Positions 27,386 to 36,660 are shown, numbered from the stretch's first letter. The stretch: 64,000 nucleotides of DNA from Clostridia bacterium (GCA_017440585.1 JAFSGW010000002.1:1-64000), one strand, 5' to 3'. Numbers and translations are program-made. The notes: a model not told the origin generated them from the letters alone.

Positions 27386-28486
27386 ATGTCAATTAATGTA
27401 ACTCGTTCCTCCATGCCCTCATTTGAGGAATATTGCGAGGAAATCAAGGAGCTCTGGGACAGCCACTGGCTGACAAATATGGGAGCAAAGCATAAACAGC
27501 TTCAAAGTGAATTGGAAAACTATCTTAACACACCTCATGCAATTTTATACACCAATGGTCATCTTGCATTGGAAAATGTTATCGCAGCGATGGATTTGCC
27601 CAAGGGTGGAGAGGTGATTACAACCCCATTTACTTTTGCATCCACTACTCATGCGATTGTAAGAAATGGGCTTGTACCTGTTTTTTGTGATGTTAACGAT
27701 GTAGACTATACTATTGATGTAAACAAGATAGAGGAACTGATTACTGACAAAACAGTTGCTATTGTTCCTGTTCATGTATACGGAAATTTGTGTGATGTAG
27801 ATGCGATTAAGAGCATTGCAGACAAGTACTCTCTTAAAGTGATATATGATGCAGCACATGCCTTTGGTGTTTCGTATAATGGAGTAAATGCAGCCAATTT
27901 TGGTGATGCTTCCATGTTTAGTTTCCATGCAACAAAGGTTTTCAACACAATCGAAGGCGGTGCCATTACGTTCTCTGACGATGCATTGGTACAGTTGCTT
28001 AATGATATGAAAAATTTCGGCATAAGAGGTCAGGAAGAGGTTGCCTATATTGGCGGAAATGCAAAAATGAACGAATTCCAGGCGGCAATGGGCATTTGCA
28101 ACCTTCGTCATATAGATGAAGAAATAGCTAAGAGAAGAGCTGTTGTTGAACGCTATCGCTCTAGGCTTTCGGGAATTAAAGGCATTAAGCTTTGCCCTGA
28201 ACAGGAAGGCGTTAAATCAAACTATTCTTATTTTCCTGTGATATTTGACGGATATAAGTATACCCGTGATGAAATTTTTTCTATGCTTGCCCAAGAAGGT
28301 ATTACTGCAAGAAAGTATTTTTATCCTTTGACGAACAGCTTTGACTGTTATAAGGATTTTCCTACAGCGGGAGCAGAAAAAACACCTGTTGCACAGTTCT
28401 TGGCAAATAGAGTATTGACGTTGCCTTTATTTGCTGATTTAAGTCTTGATGATGTTGACAGAATCTGCAATGTAATATTAAAATAA
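27386..28486 (+). CDS. DegT/DnrJ/EryC1/StrS aminotransferase
   Basis: PLP-dependent sugar aminotransferase of 366 residues. Unlike rfbH above, it retains the PLP lysine, in SMFSFHATKVFNTIEGGA, with the upstream IYDAAHAFG (PLP-ring Asp). It probably aminates a keto-sugar nucleotide, such as dTDP-4-keto-6-deoxyhexose at C-3 or C-4. ATG 27386 is chosen because AGAAGG lies nine bases upstream. The longer ORF from 27350 overlaps the preceding gene and lacks a ribosome binding site. The amine could be the acceptor for the GNAT enzyme or for an ATP-grasp ligase. Confidence 0.92.
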   Translation: MSINVTRSSMPSFEEYCEEIKELWDSHWLTNMGAKHKQLQSELENYLNTPHAILYTNGHLALENVIAAMDLPKGGEVITTPFTFASTTHAIVRNGLVPVFCDVNDVDYTIDVNKIEELITDKTVAIVPVHVYGNLCDVDAIKSIADKYSLKVIYDAAHAFGVSYNGVNAANFGDASMFSFHATKVFNTIEGGAITFSDDALVQLLNDMKNFGIRGQEEVAYIGGNAKMNEFQAAMGICNLRHIDEEIAKRRAVVERYRSRLSGIKGIKLCPEQEGVKSNYSYFPVIFDGYKYTRDEIFSMLAQEGITARKYFYPLTNSFDCYKDFPTAGAEKTPVAQFLANRVLTLPLFADLSLDDVDRICNVILK

Positions 28487-28536
28487 AGCAATGTTTACAT
28501 AATTCAAAATCAATCCTGACTGAAAGGTGTTTTGTC

Positions 28537-29469
28537 ATGAAAAAGACTCTTGTTTTATTTACAACAGATGACGCTTACTATTTTGGAAGAATTAAAAGTG
28601 AAAATCTGTATGTTGATGGCTTATTCAAAGACTGCAACAGCGTTGAAAAATTTGTTTTAAAGGTTCTCAGAAAGCTTTCGTTGCCTTTCACAAAGTGGTT
28701 TTACCGTTCCTGGTACAAAAAATTAAATGGTTTTGACAAAATCGTTGTTTTTGACACACCTTTTCATTCCGATTTGAAGCTTTTGGATAACATAGCAAAG
28801 AAAGCTCCGAATATTGAGAAATATTTTTATTCATGGAATACCATTCTCAATGAAGCGAGATATGCTAAGGAACGTGAGGCAGCAGACAGAAATGGATTTA
28901 AATTTTTCTGTTATGATCACGGAAGCTGTGAAAAATACGATCTTAACTTTAATACTATAATGTACGATAACTCATTACAGCTTTCTTCAATTGAAAAAGT
29001 GGAATATGATGCGTTATTCCTGGGATATTTAAAGGACAGAAAGCAAAAAATTCTTGAGCTCTATAATCTGTTAAAAGATGCTTCACTCAATCCAAGATTT
29101 ATTATTGTTTCAAGCAATCCGGAAGATGAATCACTTCCTTTTGAATTCCGAACAGGCTATGTTAACTACTACGATTATCTTAAAATGCTTGAAAACAGTG
29201 GTTCCATCCTTGACATTGCCCAAAAAGGGCAGGATGGATTTTCCATGCGTGTAATGGAGGCTATTTTCTTTAATAAGAAACTAATCTCATCTAACGTTGC
29301 ATTGTATGGTGCAGATTTCTATAATCCAAATAATATTTTAATTATTGATTCAGATAATGTTGACTGTAACGAAATCAAAGAGTTTTTTGAAAAGCCGTTT
29401 GTGCCTTATTCTGAAGCAACGCGTAAGTATTATTCAATTGAGGCATGGGCTGACCGTTTTATATTATAG
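28537..29469 (+). CDS. Putative GT-B type glycosyltransferase
   Basis: A 310-residue protein that I do not assign to a named family with confidence. It has no membrane segment or signal peptide. The C-terminal part, KGQDGFSMRVMEAIFFNKKLISSNVALYG, resembles the donor-site helix of CgeB/GT4-like proteins (E in MEA and a following conserved turn). The first 100 residues are rich in aromatic and basic residues. A fresh GAAAGGTG ribosome binding site precedes it and a 50-base gap separates it from the aminotransferase. By position among polysaccharide genes it probably transfers a sugar or modifies one; that is inference. Confidence 0.65.
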   Translation: MKKTLVLFTTDDAYYFGRIKSENLYVDGLFKDCNSVEKFVLKVLRKLSLPFTKWFYRSWYKKLNGFDKIVVFDTPFHSDLKLLDNIAKKAPNIEKYFYSWNTILNEARYAKEREAADRNGFKFFCYDHGSCEKYDLNFNTIMYDNSLQLSSIEKVEYDALFLGYLKDRKQKILELYNLLKDASLNPRFIIVSSNPEDESLPFEFRTGYVNYYDYLKMLENSGSILDIAQKGQDGFSMRVMEAIFFNKKLISSNVALYGADFYNPNNILIIDSDNVDCNEIKEFFEKPFVPYSEATRKYYSIEAWADRFIL

Positions 29470-29481
29470 GAGGTTTTTTAT

Positions 29482-30507
29482 ATGAATAAGACTATTATTG
29501 TTACCGGTGGTGCCGGATTTATCGGAAGTAATTTTGTGTTCCATATGCTCAATAAGTATCCTGATTACAGAATAGTTTGTCTTGACAAGCTTACATATGC
29601 AGGAAACCTTTCTACCTTGAAGAGCGTTATGGACAATCCTAATTTCAGATTTGTAAAGTCAGACATTTGTGACAGAGATGCTGTTTACCAGCTTTTTGAA
29701 GAAGAAAAACCTGATGTTGTGGTTAATTTTGCAGCGGAAAGCCATGTTGACCGTTCTATTGAAGACCCGGGCATTTTCCTTGAGACAAACATTAAAGGAA
29801 CAGCCGTGCTTATGGACGCGTGCCGTAAATATGGTATTGAGAGATATCATCAGGTGTCAACAGACGAAGTATATGGCGACCTTCCTCTGGACAGACCCGA
29901 CTTATTCTTCACTGAAGAGACCCCCATTCACACATCTTCACCTTATTCTTCCAGTAAGGCGGGTGCTGATTTGCTTGTGTTGGCTTATCACAGAACCTAT
30001 GGACTTCCGGTGACCATTTCTCGTTGTTCAAATAACTACGGCCCCTATCATTTTCCTGAAAAGCTCATTCCTTTAATGATTGCAAATGCACTTAACGATA
30101 AGCCTCTTCCTGTTTATGGCGAAGGCTTGAATGTCCGTGACTGGCTTTATGTTGAAGACCATTGTAAAGCTATTGACCTCATTATTCATAAAGGTAAGGT
30201 AGGCGAGGTTTACAATATAGGCGGTCATAACGAAATGAAGAACATTGATATTGTTAAGATTATCTGTAAGGCTCTTGACAAGCCTGAGAGTCTTATTACA
30301 TATGTAACGGACCGTAAGGGGCATGATATGCGTTACGCTATTGACCCTACGAAGATACACACGGAGCTTGGCTGGCTTCCCGAAACAATGTTTGCTGATG
30401 GTATTCAGAAGACAATTCAGTGGTACCTTGATAATAAGGACTGGTGGGAAGAAATTATTTCCGGAGAATACCAGAATTATTATGATAAGATGTATGGTAG
30501 TCGTTGA
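29482..30507 (+). CDS. rmlB: dTDP-glucose 4,6-dehydratase
   Basis: Extended SDR, 341 residues, the RmlB family size. The NAD motif TGGAGFIGSNF is followed by NFAAESHVDRSIEDP and STDEVYGDLPLDRPDLFFTEETP, then the active-site SSPYSSSKAGADLLV (Tyr-x3-Lys) and RCSNNYGPYHFPEKLIPLMI. All of these are diagnostic for RmlB. It converts dTDP-glucose (from RmlA, 17534) to dTDP-4-keto-6-deoxyglucose, feeding RmlC, the DegT aminotransferase and the SDR at 16662. AGGAGG precedes the start. Confidence 0.97.
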   Translation: MNKTIIVTGGAGFIGSNFVFHMLNKYPDYRIVCLDKLTYAGNLSTLKSVMDNPNFRFVKSDICDRDAVYQLFEEEKPDVVVNFAAESHVDRSIEDPGIFLETNIKGTAVLMDACRKYGIERYHQVSTDEVYGDLPLDRPDLFFTEETPIHTSSPYSSSKAGADLLVLAYHRTYGLPVTISRCSNNYGPYHFPEKLIPLMIANALNDKPLPVYGEGLNVRDWLYVEDHCKAIDLIIHKGKVGEVYNIGGHNEMKNIDIVKIICKALDKPESLITYVTDRKGHDMRYAIDPTKIHTELGWLPETMFADGIQKTIQWYLDNKDWWEEIISGEYQNYYDKMYGSR

Positions 30508-30584
30508 GAAATAGGTAATCTCTTCCTGAATAACAGATTCAATGAGTATTATGTTTGAACCCGAATCATGGATGTGACGCATGA

Positions 30585-31124
30585 ATGAAACTCTACAATT
30601 TAAACATATCTGATATCAAAATAATAGAGCCTGATGTACATAAAGACCATCGGGGGTATTTAGCCGTGCCGATTTCTGTTAAGCAATTGAAGGATAATGG
30701 CATTGATTTTTCAATTGTTCAGATTAATCAAGGGTACAGTATAAAAGCGAACACAATACGCGGAATGCATTTTCAGGAGGGGGAGCATGCCCAGGCAAAG
30801 CTTGTGAGTGCAAACTGCGGAAGCTTTTATTCTGTTGCTGTGGACATAAGAACAAACAGCCCCACTTTCGGGAAATGGTGCGGTGAAGTCATAAGCTTTG
30901 AAAACAACAAGGTTATGTATATTCCTCGCGGTTTTGCTCATGGATATCTGACACTGGAGGATAATACTGTTTTACAGTATTGTGTGGATAACGACTACTG
31001 CGGTGAGGCTGCAAAGGCGTTGAAATATGACGACGAAAATGTTAATATAAAATGGCCTGCTTATGTAGATAAAACTACTCTGACAGTGAAGGATTTAAAC
31101 GCTTTATCCCTTAAAGACATTTAG
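30585..31124 (+). CDS. RmlC-like dTDP-sugar 3(5)-epimerase, second copy
   Basis: A 179-residue cupin of the dTDP-4-dehydrorhamnose 3,5-epimerase family. It keeps the core motifs DHRGYLAVP, TIRGMHFQ (active-site His), KWCGEVIS and PRGFAHGYLTLEDNTVLQY. It has lost the Gly-x-Val-Arg segment and has a shortened C-terminus compared with the canonical copy at 18442. It may be specific for only one epimerisation or for a CDP- rather than dTDP-linked sugar. The ribosome binding site is weak and a 77-base gap precedes it, longer than elsewhere in the operon. Confidence 0.88.
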   Translation: MKLYNLNISDIKIIEPDVHKDHRGYLAVPISVKQLKDNGIDFSIVQINQGYSIKANTIRGMHFQEGEHAQAKLVSANCGSFYSVAVDIRTNSPTFGKWCGEVISFENNKVMYIPRGFAHGYLTLEDNTVLQYCVDNDYCGEAAKALKYDDENVNIKWPAYVDKTTLTVKDLNALSLKDI

Positions 31125-31155
31125 TAACACTCTTGACAGTAAGGACGTAAACAAT

Positions 31156-33789
31156 ATGAAAACAAATAAGCTTTTGAACATTTTAATACCGATACTTATT
31201 GCTATATTGATTCTGGTAGCGGCTTTTGAAGGTTATAAGGCTGTTTCAAGAGAGATGGCTATGAGGGAAGCTGAGACAGAATTAAGCAAGAATCGTATTC
31301 CAACTGATGAGAACGCCATTAACTTTGTAACAGGTTCTGGTCTTACGGGGATGAATGATGAGGCAAATGTGTTTTTGACTTATGAGGATTTCTTGAAGAA
31401 TGCAAAACGCACCAGTTATCATGTCGGTGAGACAAGCGCGACATATCGTCTCGCAAGAGAGTTGACGTCCGGCGGTAATAACGTGTACATGCTGCACTTT
31501 AAAATGTGCAGTGATGCGGAAGCGGCGAAGATAAATGTGGATTTCGGTGCTAAGCATACATATTATGTTACGACACAGTGGCATGATTATTATGTGCCGT
31601 GTATAAAAGGGAAAATTAACACTATAAAGATTATGCTTCTGACAGATTTTCAAAAGCTTTATCTTTCAGATGTTCAGGTTTTGCAATATGACTCTATGAG
31701 CGTTAAACCTGCAAGAATCAAGAATGGTGCATATCTTACGGAAGAATATGATATGTATTATCTTTCAGAGAGTAGCGGAATCGGTGCAGGAGTGGTGGCG
31801 GATATTGCCGGAAGTGGTGAATATATATATACTGCAGGAGAAGATATTCTGACCATTTTCAAACAAAGTGAAAACGGAGCGGATGTTGTTTCATCTTTAA
31901 CGGGTGTTGGAAATGTTAAACATATAGAAATTCGTGACGATAAGATTTTAGGATTGGCATCAAGTGAGAACGGTGTATGCTTAGTCAACATTGAGGATAA
32001 AACCAAGCCTTACATTGAAAGCTTTTACGATACACTTGATGCTGCAAGCGATATTTGCTTTTCAGGCAATTATATGTTTGTTGCATGCAGATATTCCGGT
32101 GTCGAAATTGTTAACATTTCAAACCTTAAAAAACCCGTATATATAAGCAAAATATCCAACGACAAAGATGGATATCGCTGTGCTGTTGATAAAAATCATC
32201 TTTTTGTAAGCTGTTTGTCCACAAATGAAGTTGAAGTTTATGATATTTCGGTACTTGACAAGCATGAATTTATAACCTCAATTCCAGTTGACGGACGGTG
32301 TGGTGAGGCGTTTGTTGAAGATGATTTAATTTATATTGTAAGCGGGTATTGGGATGGTGATGATTCGAACGATGTTGGTGACCCCGGATATGCCACCGGA
32401 AACGGCATGGCAATATATAATATTTCGGATATAAAGCATCCGAAGTGGTTGTCTACCGCTAAAACAGAAGGCAGTATGGCAATCAACTTATGTGAAGACT
32501 GGTCTTTGAGCGTAAATGCAGGGCTGGCTTATTTTACAAATTCCTTTGGCGGTTTATATGTTTATGATGTGTCGGAGCCCAAAGCTCCTATAGCTGTTGC
32601 TCATATGGGAACACCTTTGCACAAGGATAGCAAGAATTATGTGGATTATTCAAAAAATCCAAGAGCGGTCTTTCCGTACGACATGACAGAGTTTATTTAT
32701 TCACCTGTAATGGGTGTATATGTTGCTGATGGTGCAGTATACTATGCAGGGGCCTATACCGATGTGTACAAAGTGGATTTTTCAAAAGCGAAAGCTGATG
32801 AAAAAAGCACAAATGAAGCATCGTTTACAATTGCAAATGATAAAAAACAGCACCATGATTATGAGCTTTATCTTGCAGATTACGATGTTAACGCATTGAT
32901 AGAATATAATGACGGCTATGTTGTGGCTACCGGCACAGGGCTTGTTTTGCTTGACAGCAATTTGGACAAGGTTGCTGAATATGCAACGGAAAATCCCGTT
33001 AAGGACGTTAAGTGGGCAAATGAAAACTATGTTGTAACTGCAGAAAAAGTTGGCGTTGGCGTGTATCAGGTACATGAAAACGCTCTTTCGAGGATAGGAT
33101 TTATTGAAACAAATACACATTTAAAAAATGTAACAGCTGTAGGTGTTACAGGAGATGGCAATTATGCTATAGTGCAGTCGTCGCGTACAACATTTGAAAT
33201 TGTTGATTTAAAGAACGAAAGTACGCCATCTTTTGTTTCCGAAGTGCTGGATAACAACGGAAATCCGTTAAGTGCAGGTGCGATATCACGCCCCGGAAAT
33301 ATGCCCTACAGAAGTATCGTAAATGGTACGGTTAATGGTGCGGTGGGTATAGGTGGCGGTTCGAGCATGCTTTGGTTTGAATCCAGGAACGGTAATTTAT
33401 ATTTGAGAAATACTTACCCTAACAGCTTTTATTCAGAAGGCAATGGCAGTGCAGCAATGACTAACGGGAACGAAATTCTGTCTGTTTATAAAAACGGCTA
33501 TGTAATATACAACCCTTTGAATACTCCGACAGGCGTTTCTGTAACTGCTGAAAGAATGTATGTTCCGAATACGCAATTAAACGGTATAGCAGGTCTTAAT
33601 GATGATGTTCTTGTTTTGTGCAATATGGCAAGCGGAGCAATACAGATTGTAAATATAAGTGTTCCTGCACGTCCGTACCTTATGGCGGAATACCACGTTG
33701 AAGATAGCATTGGTACAGCACTTGTTTCAGATGAATTTGTACTTGTCCCTGTGCGTCATGGCGGCATTATCAGGATTAATATCGATTGA
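31156..33789 (+). CDS. Membrane-anchored LVIVD beta-propeller protein
   Basis: The largest protein here (877 residues). A single N-terminal hydrophobic segment (about residues 8-26) lacks a cleavage or lipobox signal, so it should stay anchored with the rest outside. A long array of propeller-type repeats follows. Each has a strand of the form (V/I)xIV(D/N)(I/L)S or YDVS and then a proline, for example VEIVNISNLKKPVYI, MAIYNISDIKHPKWL, LYVYDVSEPKAPIAV, FEIVDLKNESTPSFV and IQIVNISVPARPYLM. These are LVIVD repeats (PF08309). It could bind or present the polysaccharide at the surface. This kind of role is inferred. Confidence 0.8.
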   Translation: MKTNKLLNILIPILIAILILVAAFEGYKAVSREMAMREAETELSKNRIPTDENAINFVTGSGLTGMNDEANVFLTYEDFLKNAKRTSYHVGETSATYRLARELTSGGNNVYMLHFKMCSDAEAAKINVDFGAKHTYYVTTQWHDYYVPCIKGKINTIKIMLLTDFQKLYLSDVQVLQYDSMSVKPARIKNGAYLTEEYDMYYLSESSGIGAGVVADIAGSGEYIYTAGEDILTIFKQSENGADVVSSLTGVGNVKHIEIRDDKILGLASSENGVCLVNIEDKTKPYIESFYDTLDAASDICFSGNYMFVACRYSGVEIVNISNLKKPVYISKISNDKDGYRCAVDKNHLFVSCLSTNEVEVYDISVLDKHEFITSIPVDGRCGEAFVEDDLIYIVSGYWDGDDSNDVGDPGYATGNGMAIYNISDIKHPKWLSTAKTEGSMAINLCEDWSLSVNAGLAYFTNSFGGLYVYDVSEPKAPIAVAHMGTPLHKDSKNYVDYSKNPRAVFPYDMTEFIYSPVMGVYVADGAVYYAGAYTDVYKVDFSKAKADEKSTNEASFTIANDKKQHHDYELYLADYDVNALIEYNDGYVVATGTGLVLLDSNLDKVAEYATENPVKDVKWANENYVVTAEKVGVGVYQVHENALSRIGFIETNTHLKNVTAVGVTGDGNYAIVQSSRTTFEIVDLKNESTPSFVSEVLDNNGNPLSAGAISRPGNMPYRSIVNGTVNGAVGIGGGSSMLWFESRNGNLYLRNTYPNSFYSEGNGSAAMTNGNEILSVYKNGYVIYNPLNTPTGVSVTAERMYVPNTQLNGIAGLNDDVLVLCNMASGAIQIVNISVPARPYLMAEYHVEDSIGTALVSDEFVLVPVRHGGIIRINID

Positions 33790-33809
33790 AACAGTGGAAG
33801 TGAATCAAT

Positions 33810-34997
33810 ATGACTAGAGAGCAATTGTTGTTTTTGAAAAGTCTCACAACTCTAATTTGTGAAGATATTTCTGAGTATAACATAAAATCTGTTTTAAATA
33901 TGGCTGTACATCAGTCTGTTTTACCGTTGGTGTTTGAGCATTTAAGCAGTGCCCCCGGATTTGATTGTGTAAGGCATGCTGCATATCAGAAAAGGGCAAT
34001 AGGCAATGTAATGGCTCAAGCTGTAAGAAACGATCATTTTAAGAAAATTTATAAATGTTTGACCGATAGCGGAATTAAACCTGTTGTTATCAAAGGTATC
34101 GTTCTCAGAAACCTTTATGGTGAAGAGTGCAATCACAGACCTTCGAGTGATGAAGATCTTATTATAAGGCGTGAGGAATTTTCTATTGTGCACGAAGTGC
34201 TTACAGATAACGGCTATATGCCGGATATGCAGAATGTAACAGAAAAAATTCTGGATGAAATACAGGAAATCACGTATTATAACGAATCTTGTAAATTGAA
34301 GCTTGAGGTGCATCTGAATCCTCTGGGTAAAGAAAACAGGATAAACAGACTTTTAAGTGAAGCTTTTGATGCTTATTTCGATAACCTTATAATGGTTGAA
34401 ATTGACGGATGTGAGTTTTACACGCTTAATTATACAGACGGATTTATATATCTTTTCTTCCATTTTGTAAGGCATATTGCAAAGGGCGTTGGTATAAGAC
34501 AGATGCTTGACATGTACAAGTTTATGGAGGCATATTCCGATAAGATTGATTCAAATAAGCTGAAGGCGAGCATTAAAGCTGTTGGGCTTGAAAAGTTATA
34601 TGCAGATTTAATCAGCATAGGTAACACGTATTTCGGATATGCATTTGACACTTGTTTTGAGCCATTTGACCCCGAAAGGCTTCTGAAGTCGGCATTTACA
34701 ACGGGCACCTTCGGAAATGGCACAAAAGAGCTTGCAGGCAGTGAGGTTATCATATATTCTACCATGAATAACGGAAGTAAGCCGAACGCCTTTAAAATGC
34801 TTTTTCTTCCCATGTCAGAAATGAAAAACCATTTTAAGGTATTATATCGTCATCCGTATCTTTTGCCGGTTATGTGGGTATGGCGAATCATTCGTTATAT
34901 ATATCGTGTTATTACCGGCAAAAAGTTGATGCTTTCGAAAAGTGAGCAAATTGCAAATGAAAAAATTCAACTTTTAAGGGATTATAAATTAATCTGA
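33810..34997 (+). CDS. Nucleotidyltransferase-like protein (PF14907 type)
   Basis: The 395-residue protein has KPVVIKGIVLRNLYGEECNHRPSSDEDLIIRREEF. Its Lys-Gly and later S-D-E-D-L resemble the G-S/D-x-D active site of the uncharacterised nucleotidyltransferase family found in capsule and lantibiotic clusters (PF14907). It is the last gene of the polysaccharide operon and is followed by a terminator hairpin at 35015. The target is unknown. Unlike classical family members, the first Asp is preceded by S-S rather than G-S. Confidence 0.78.
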   Translation: MTREQLLFLKSLTTLICEDISEYNIKSVLNMAVHQSVLPLVFEHLSSAPGFDCVRHAAYQKRAIGNVMAQAVRNDHFKKIYKCLTDSGIKPVVIKGIVLRNLYGEECNHRPSSDEDLIIRREEFSIVHEVLTDNGYMPDMQNVTEKILDEIQEITYYNESCKLKLEVHLNPLGKENRINRLLSEAFDAYFDNLIMVEIDGCEFYTLNYTDGFIYLFFHFVRHIAKGVGIRQMLDMYKFMEAYSDKIDSNKLKASIKAVGLEKLYADLISIGNTYFGYAFDTCFEPFDPERLLKSAFTTGTFGNGTKELAGSEVIIYSTMNNGSKPNAFKMLFLPMSEMKNHFKVLYRHPYLLPVMWVWRIIRYIYRVITGKKLMLSKSEQIANEKIQLLRDYKLI

Positions 34998-35000
34998 AAG

Positions 35001-35029
35001 TTGACAATTAAGAAAAAAAGTTGTATAAT
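35001..35029 (+). promoter_or_regulatory. Consensus promoter of ilvA-ridA
   Basis: TTGACA at 35001-35006 and TATAAT at 35024-35029 are a perfect consensus pair with a 17-base spacer. The -10 sits within the left arm of the 35015-35044 inverted repeat. Confidence 0.88.
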
Positions 35030-35045
35030 TTTATACAACTTTTTT
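35015..35045 (+). terminator. Terminator hairpin of polysaccharide operon, overlapping promoter
   Basis: AAAAAGTTGTATAA (35015-35028) pairs with TTATACAACTTTTT (35031-35044). It has a very short loop and the A-tract/T-tract of a bidirectional terminator. The same DNA holds the -10 of the next promoter, so it may also act as an operator. Termination is inferred. Confidence 0.7.
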
Positions 35046-35062
35046 ATTTAGAAGGTGTTTTT

Positions 35063-36256
35063 ATGGTTACATTGGATAAGGTTTATCATGCATCTCATAT
35101 TTTGAAGAGCGTTATCAGAAGCACAGCTTTGATTAAGGCTCCCAAAATAAATCCCGAGAGTGATATTTATCTTAAAACAGAGAATTTACAGATTACAGGC
35201 TCGTTCAAGGTGAGGGGTGCTTATTATAAGATTTCTCAGCTTTCTGCCGAAGAAAAGGAAAGAGGCGTTATTGCCTGCTCTGCGGGCAACCATGCTCAAG
35301 GTGTGGCCCTCGCTGCACAGAAGGCGGGTATAAAGTCTCTCATTTGTCTTCCGGATGGTGCTCCCATTTCCAAGGTTGAGGCAACAAAGAGCTATGGGGC
35401 AGAGGTTTGCATGGTAAAGGGCGTTTACGATGATGCCTACAATAAGGCTCTTGAGTTGAAGGATGAAATGGGCTATACCTTTATTCACCCCTTCGACGAT
35501 GAGCTGGTTATTGCAGGTCAGGGCACAATCGGTCTTGAAATTTTAGACCAACTTAGTGATGTAGATGCAGTTATTGTTCCCGTTGGTGGCGGTGGTCTCA
35601 TTTCGGGCATTTCTTTTGCTATTAAGAGCTTAAATCCCGACATTAAGGTTTACGGTGTACAGGCAGAGGGTGCAAGCAGTATGGTTAATTCTGTACATGA
35701 CCATCAGATTGAAAAGCTTGAAAGCGTAAAAACAATTGCTGATGGTATTGCTGTTAAGGAGCCCGGCAAGCTTACCTTTGAAATGTGCGAAAAGTACGTT
35801 GATGAGCTTGTAACAGTTACCGAGGACGAGATTTCCACAGCTATCCTTACGCTTATTGAACAGCATAAGCTTATAGCTGAAGGTGCAGGTGCAGTAAGCG
35901 TTGCGGCAGCACTTTTCAACAAGGTTCCTGTTAAAGGCAAAAAGGTAGTCTGCGTTGTTTCGGGCGGTAATATCGACGTTACTATTTTATCAAGAGTAAT
36001 CAAGCGCGGTCTCTTCAAGAGCGGCAGAAGCTGTCAGCTTGTTGTTGAACTCGTTGATAAGCCCGGTCAGCTTGTTGGCGTTTCCAAGATTATTGCAGAC
36101 CACGGTGGTAACGTAACAAGCGTTCATCACGAAAGAGCAAACGAAAACAGCGACATCAATGGTTGTTTCCTTCGTATTATCATGGAAACAAGAAACCAGG
36201 AGCATATTAATGAAATTAAAAAGGCTCTTGTTGATGGCGGATATAAATTGGTATAA
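35063..36256 (+). CDS. ilvA: Threonine ammonia-lyase (threonine deaminase) with ACT domain
   Basis: PLP enzyme of 397 residues converting threonine (and serine) to 2-oxobutyrate (pyruvate), the first step to isoleucine. The PLP-binding lysine is K49 in [25 protein letters not shown] and the phosphate-binding [11 protein letters not shown] loop follow. The last 80 residues ([26 protein letters not shown]) form an ACT regulatory domain, so allosteric control is expected. ATG 35063 has AGAAGGTG upstream. The TTG-initiated longer ORF from 35021 runs through the promoter and is rejected. It is followed 11 bases later by ridA. Confidence 0.94.
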   Translation: MVTLDKVYHASHILKSVIRSTALIKAPKINPESDIYLKTENLQITGSFKVRGAYYKISQLSAEEKERGVIACSAGNHAQGVALAAQKAGIKSLICLPDGAPISKVEATKSYGAEVCMVKGVYDDAYNKALELKDEMGYTFIHPFDDELVIAGQGTIGLEILDQLSDVDAVIVPVGGGGLISGISFAIKSLNPDIKVYGVQAEGASSMVNSVHDHQIEKLESVKTIADGIAVKEPGKLTFEMCEKYVDELVTVTEDEISTAILTLIEQHKLIAEGAGAVSVAAALFNKVPVKGKKVVCVVSGGNIDVTILSRVIKRGLFKSGRSCQLVVELVDKPGQLVGVSKIIADHGGNVTSVHHERANENSDINGCFLRIIMETRNQEHINEIKKALVDGGYKLV

Positions 36257-36267
36257 GGAGATTTAAA

Positions 36268-36645
36268 ATGGCAGAAAAGGTATATACAAATAAGGCACCT
36301 GAAGCAATCGGCCCTTATTCTCAGGCAGTAAAGGTTGGAGGATTAGTTTTCACATCGGGACAGATTGCAATTAACCCCGAAACGGGCAATGTTGAAGCAG
36401 TTACTATTGAGGAGCAGACAGAGCAGGTTATGAAAAACCTGGGAGCTGTTTTAGAGGCGGCAGGCTCCTCCTTTGAAAAAGCAGTTAAAACAACATGCTT
36501 TTTGAAGAACATGAGTGATTTTGCAACATTCAACTCTATTTACGGCGAATACTTCACATCCAAGCCTGCAAGAAGCTGTGTTGCGGCAGCTGAGCTTCCC
36601 AAGGGTGTACTGGTAGAGGTTGAGGTTATCGCAGAATTGGACTGA
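36268..36645 (+). CDS. ridA: RidA/YjgF reactive imine deaminase
   Basis: Small 125-residue Rid-family protein. The KAPEAIGPYSQAVKVGGLVFTSGQI opening and the Arg in the C-terminal segment PARSCVAAAELPKGVLVEVEVIAE match the family's active-site pattern. RidA hydrolyses the enamine/imine formed by PLP dehydratases such as IlvA. The tight pairing (11 bases after ilvA, AAGGAG upstream) makes clear functional sense: it clears 2-aminocrotonate/2-aminoacrylate. Confidence 0.96.
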   Translation: MAEKVYTNKAPEAIGPYSQAVKVGGLVFTSGQIAINPETGNVEAVTIEEQTEQVMKNLGAVLEAAGSSFEKAVKTTCFLKNMSDFATFNSIYGEYFTSKPARSCVAAAELPKGVLVEVEVIAELD

Positions 36646-36660
36646 TAAATTTAAATTTCG

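Noticed and set aside
35021-35062. TTG-initiated extension of the threonine deaminase
   Set aside because: It would be translated from within the promoter and terminator hairpin. ATG 35063 has the only good ribosome binding site.
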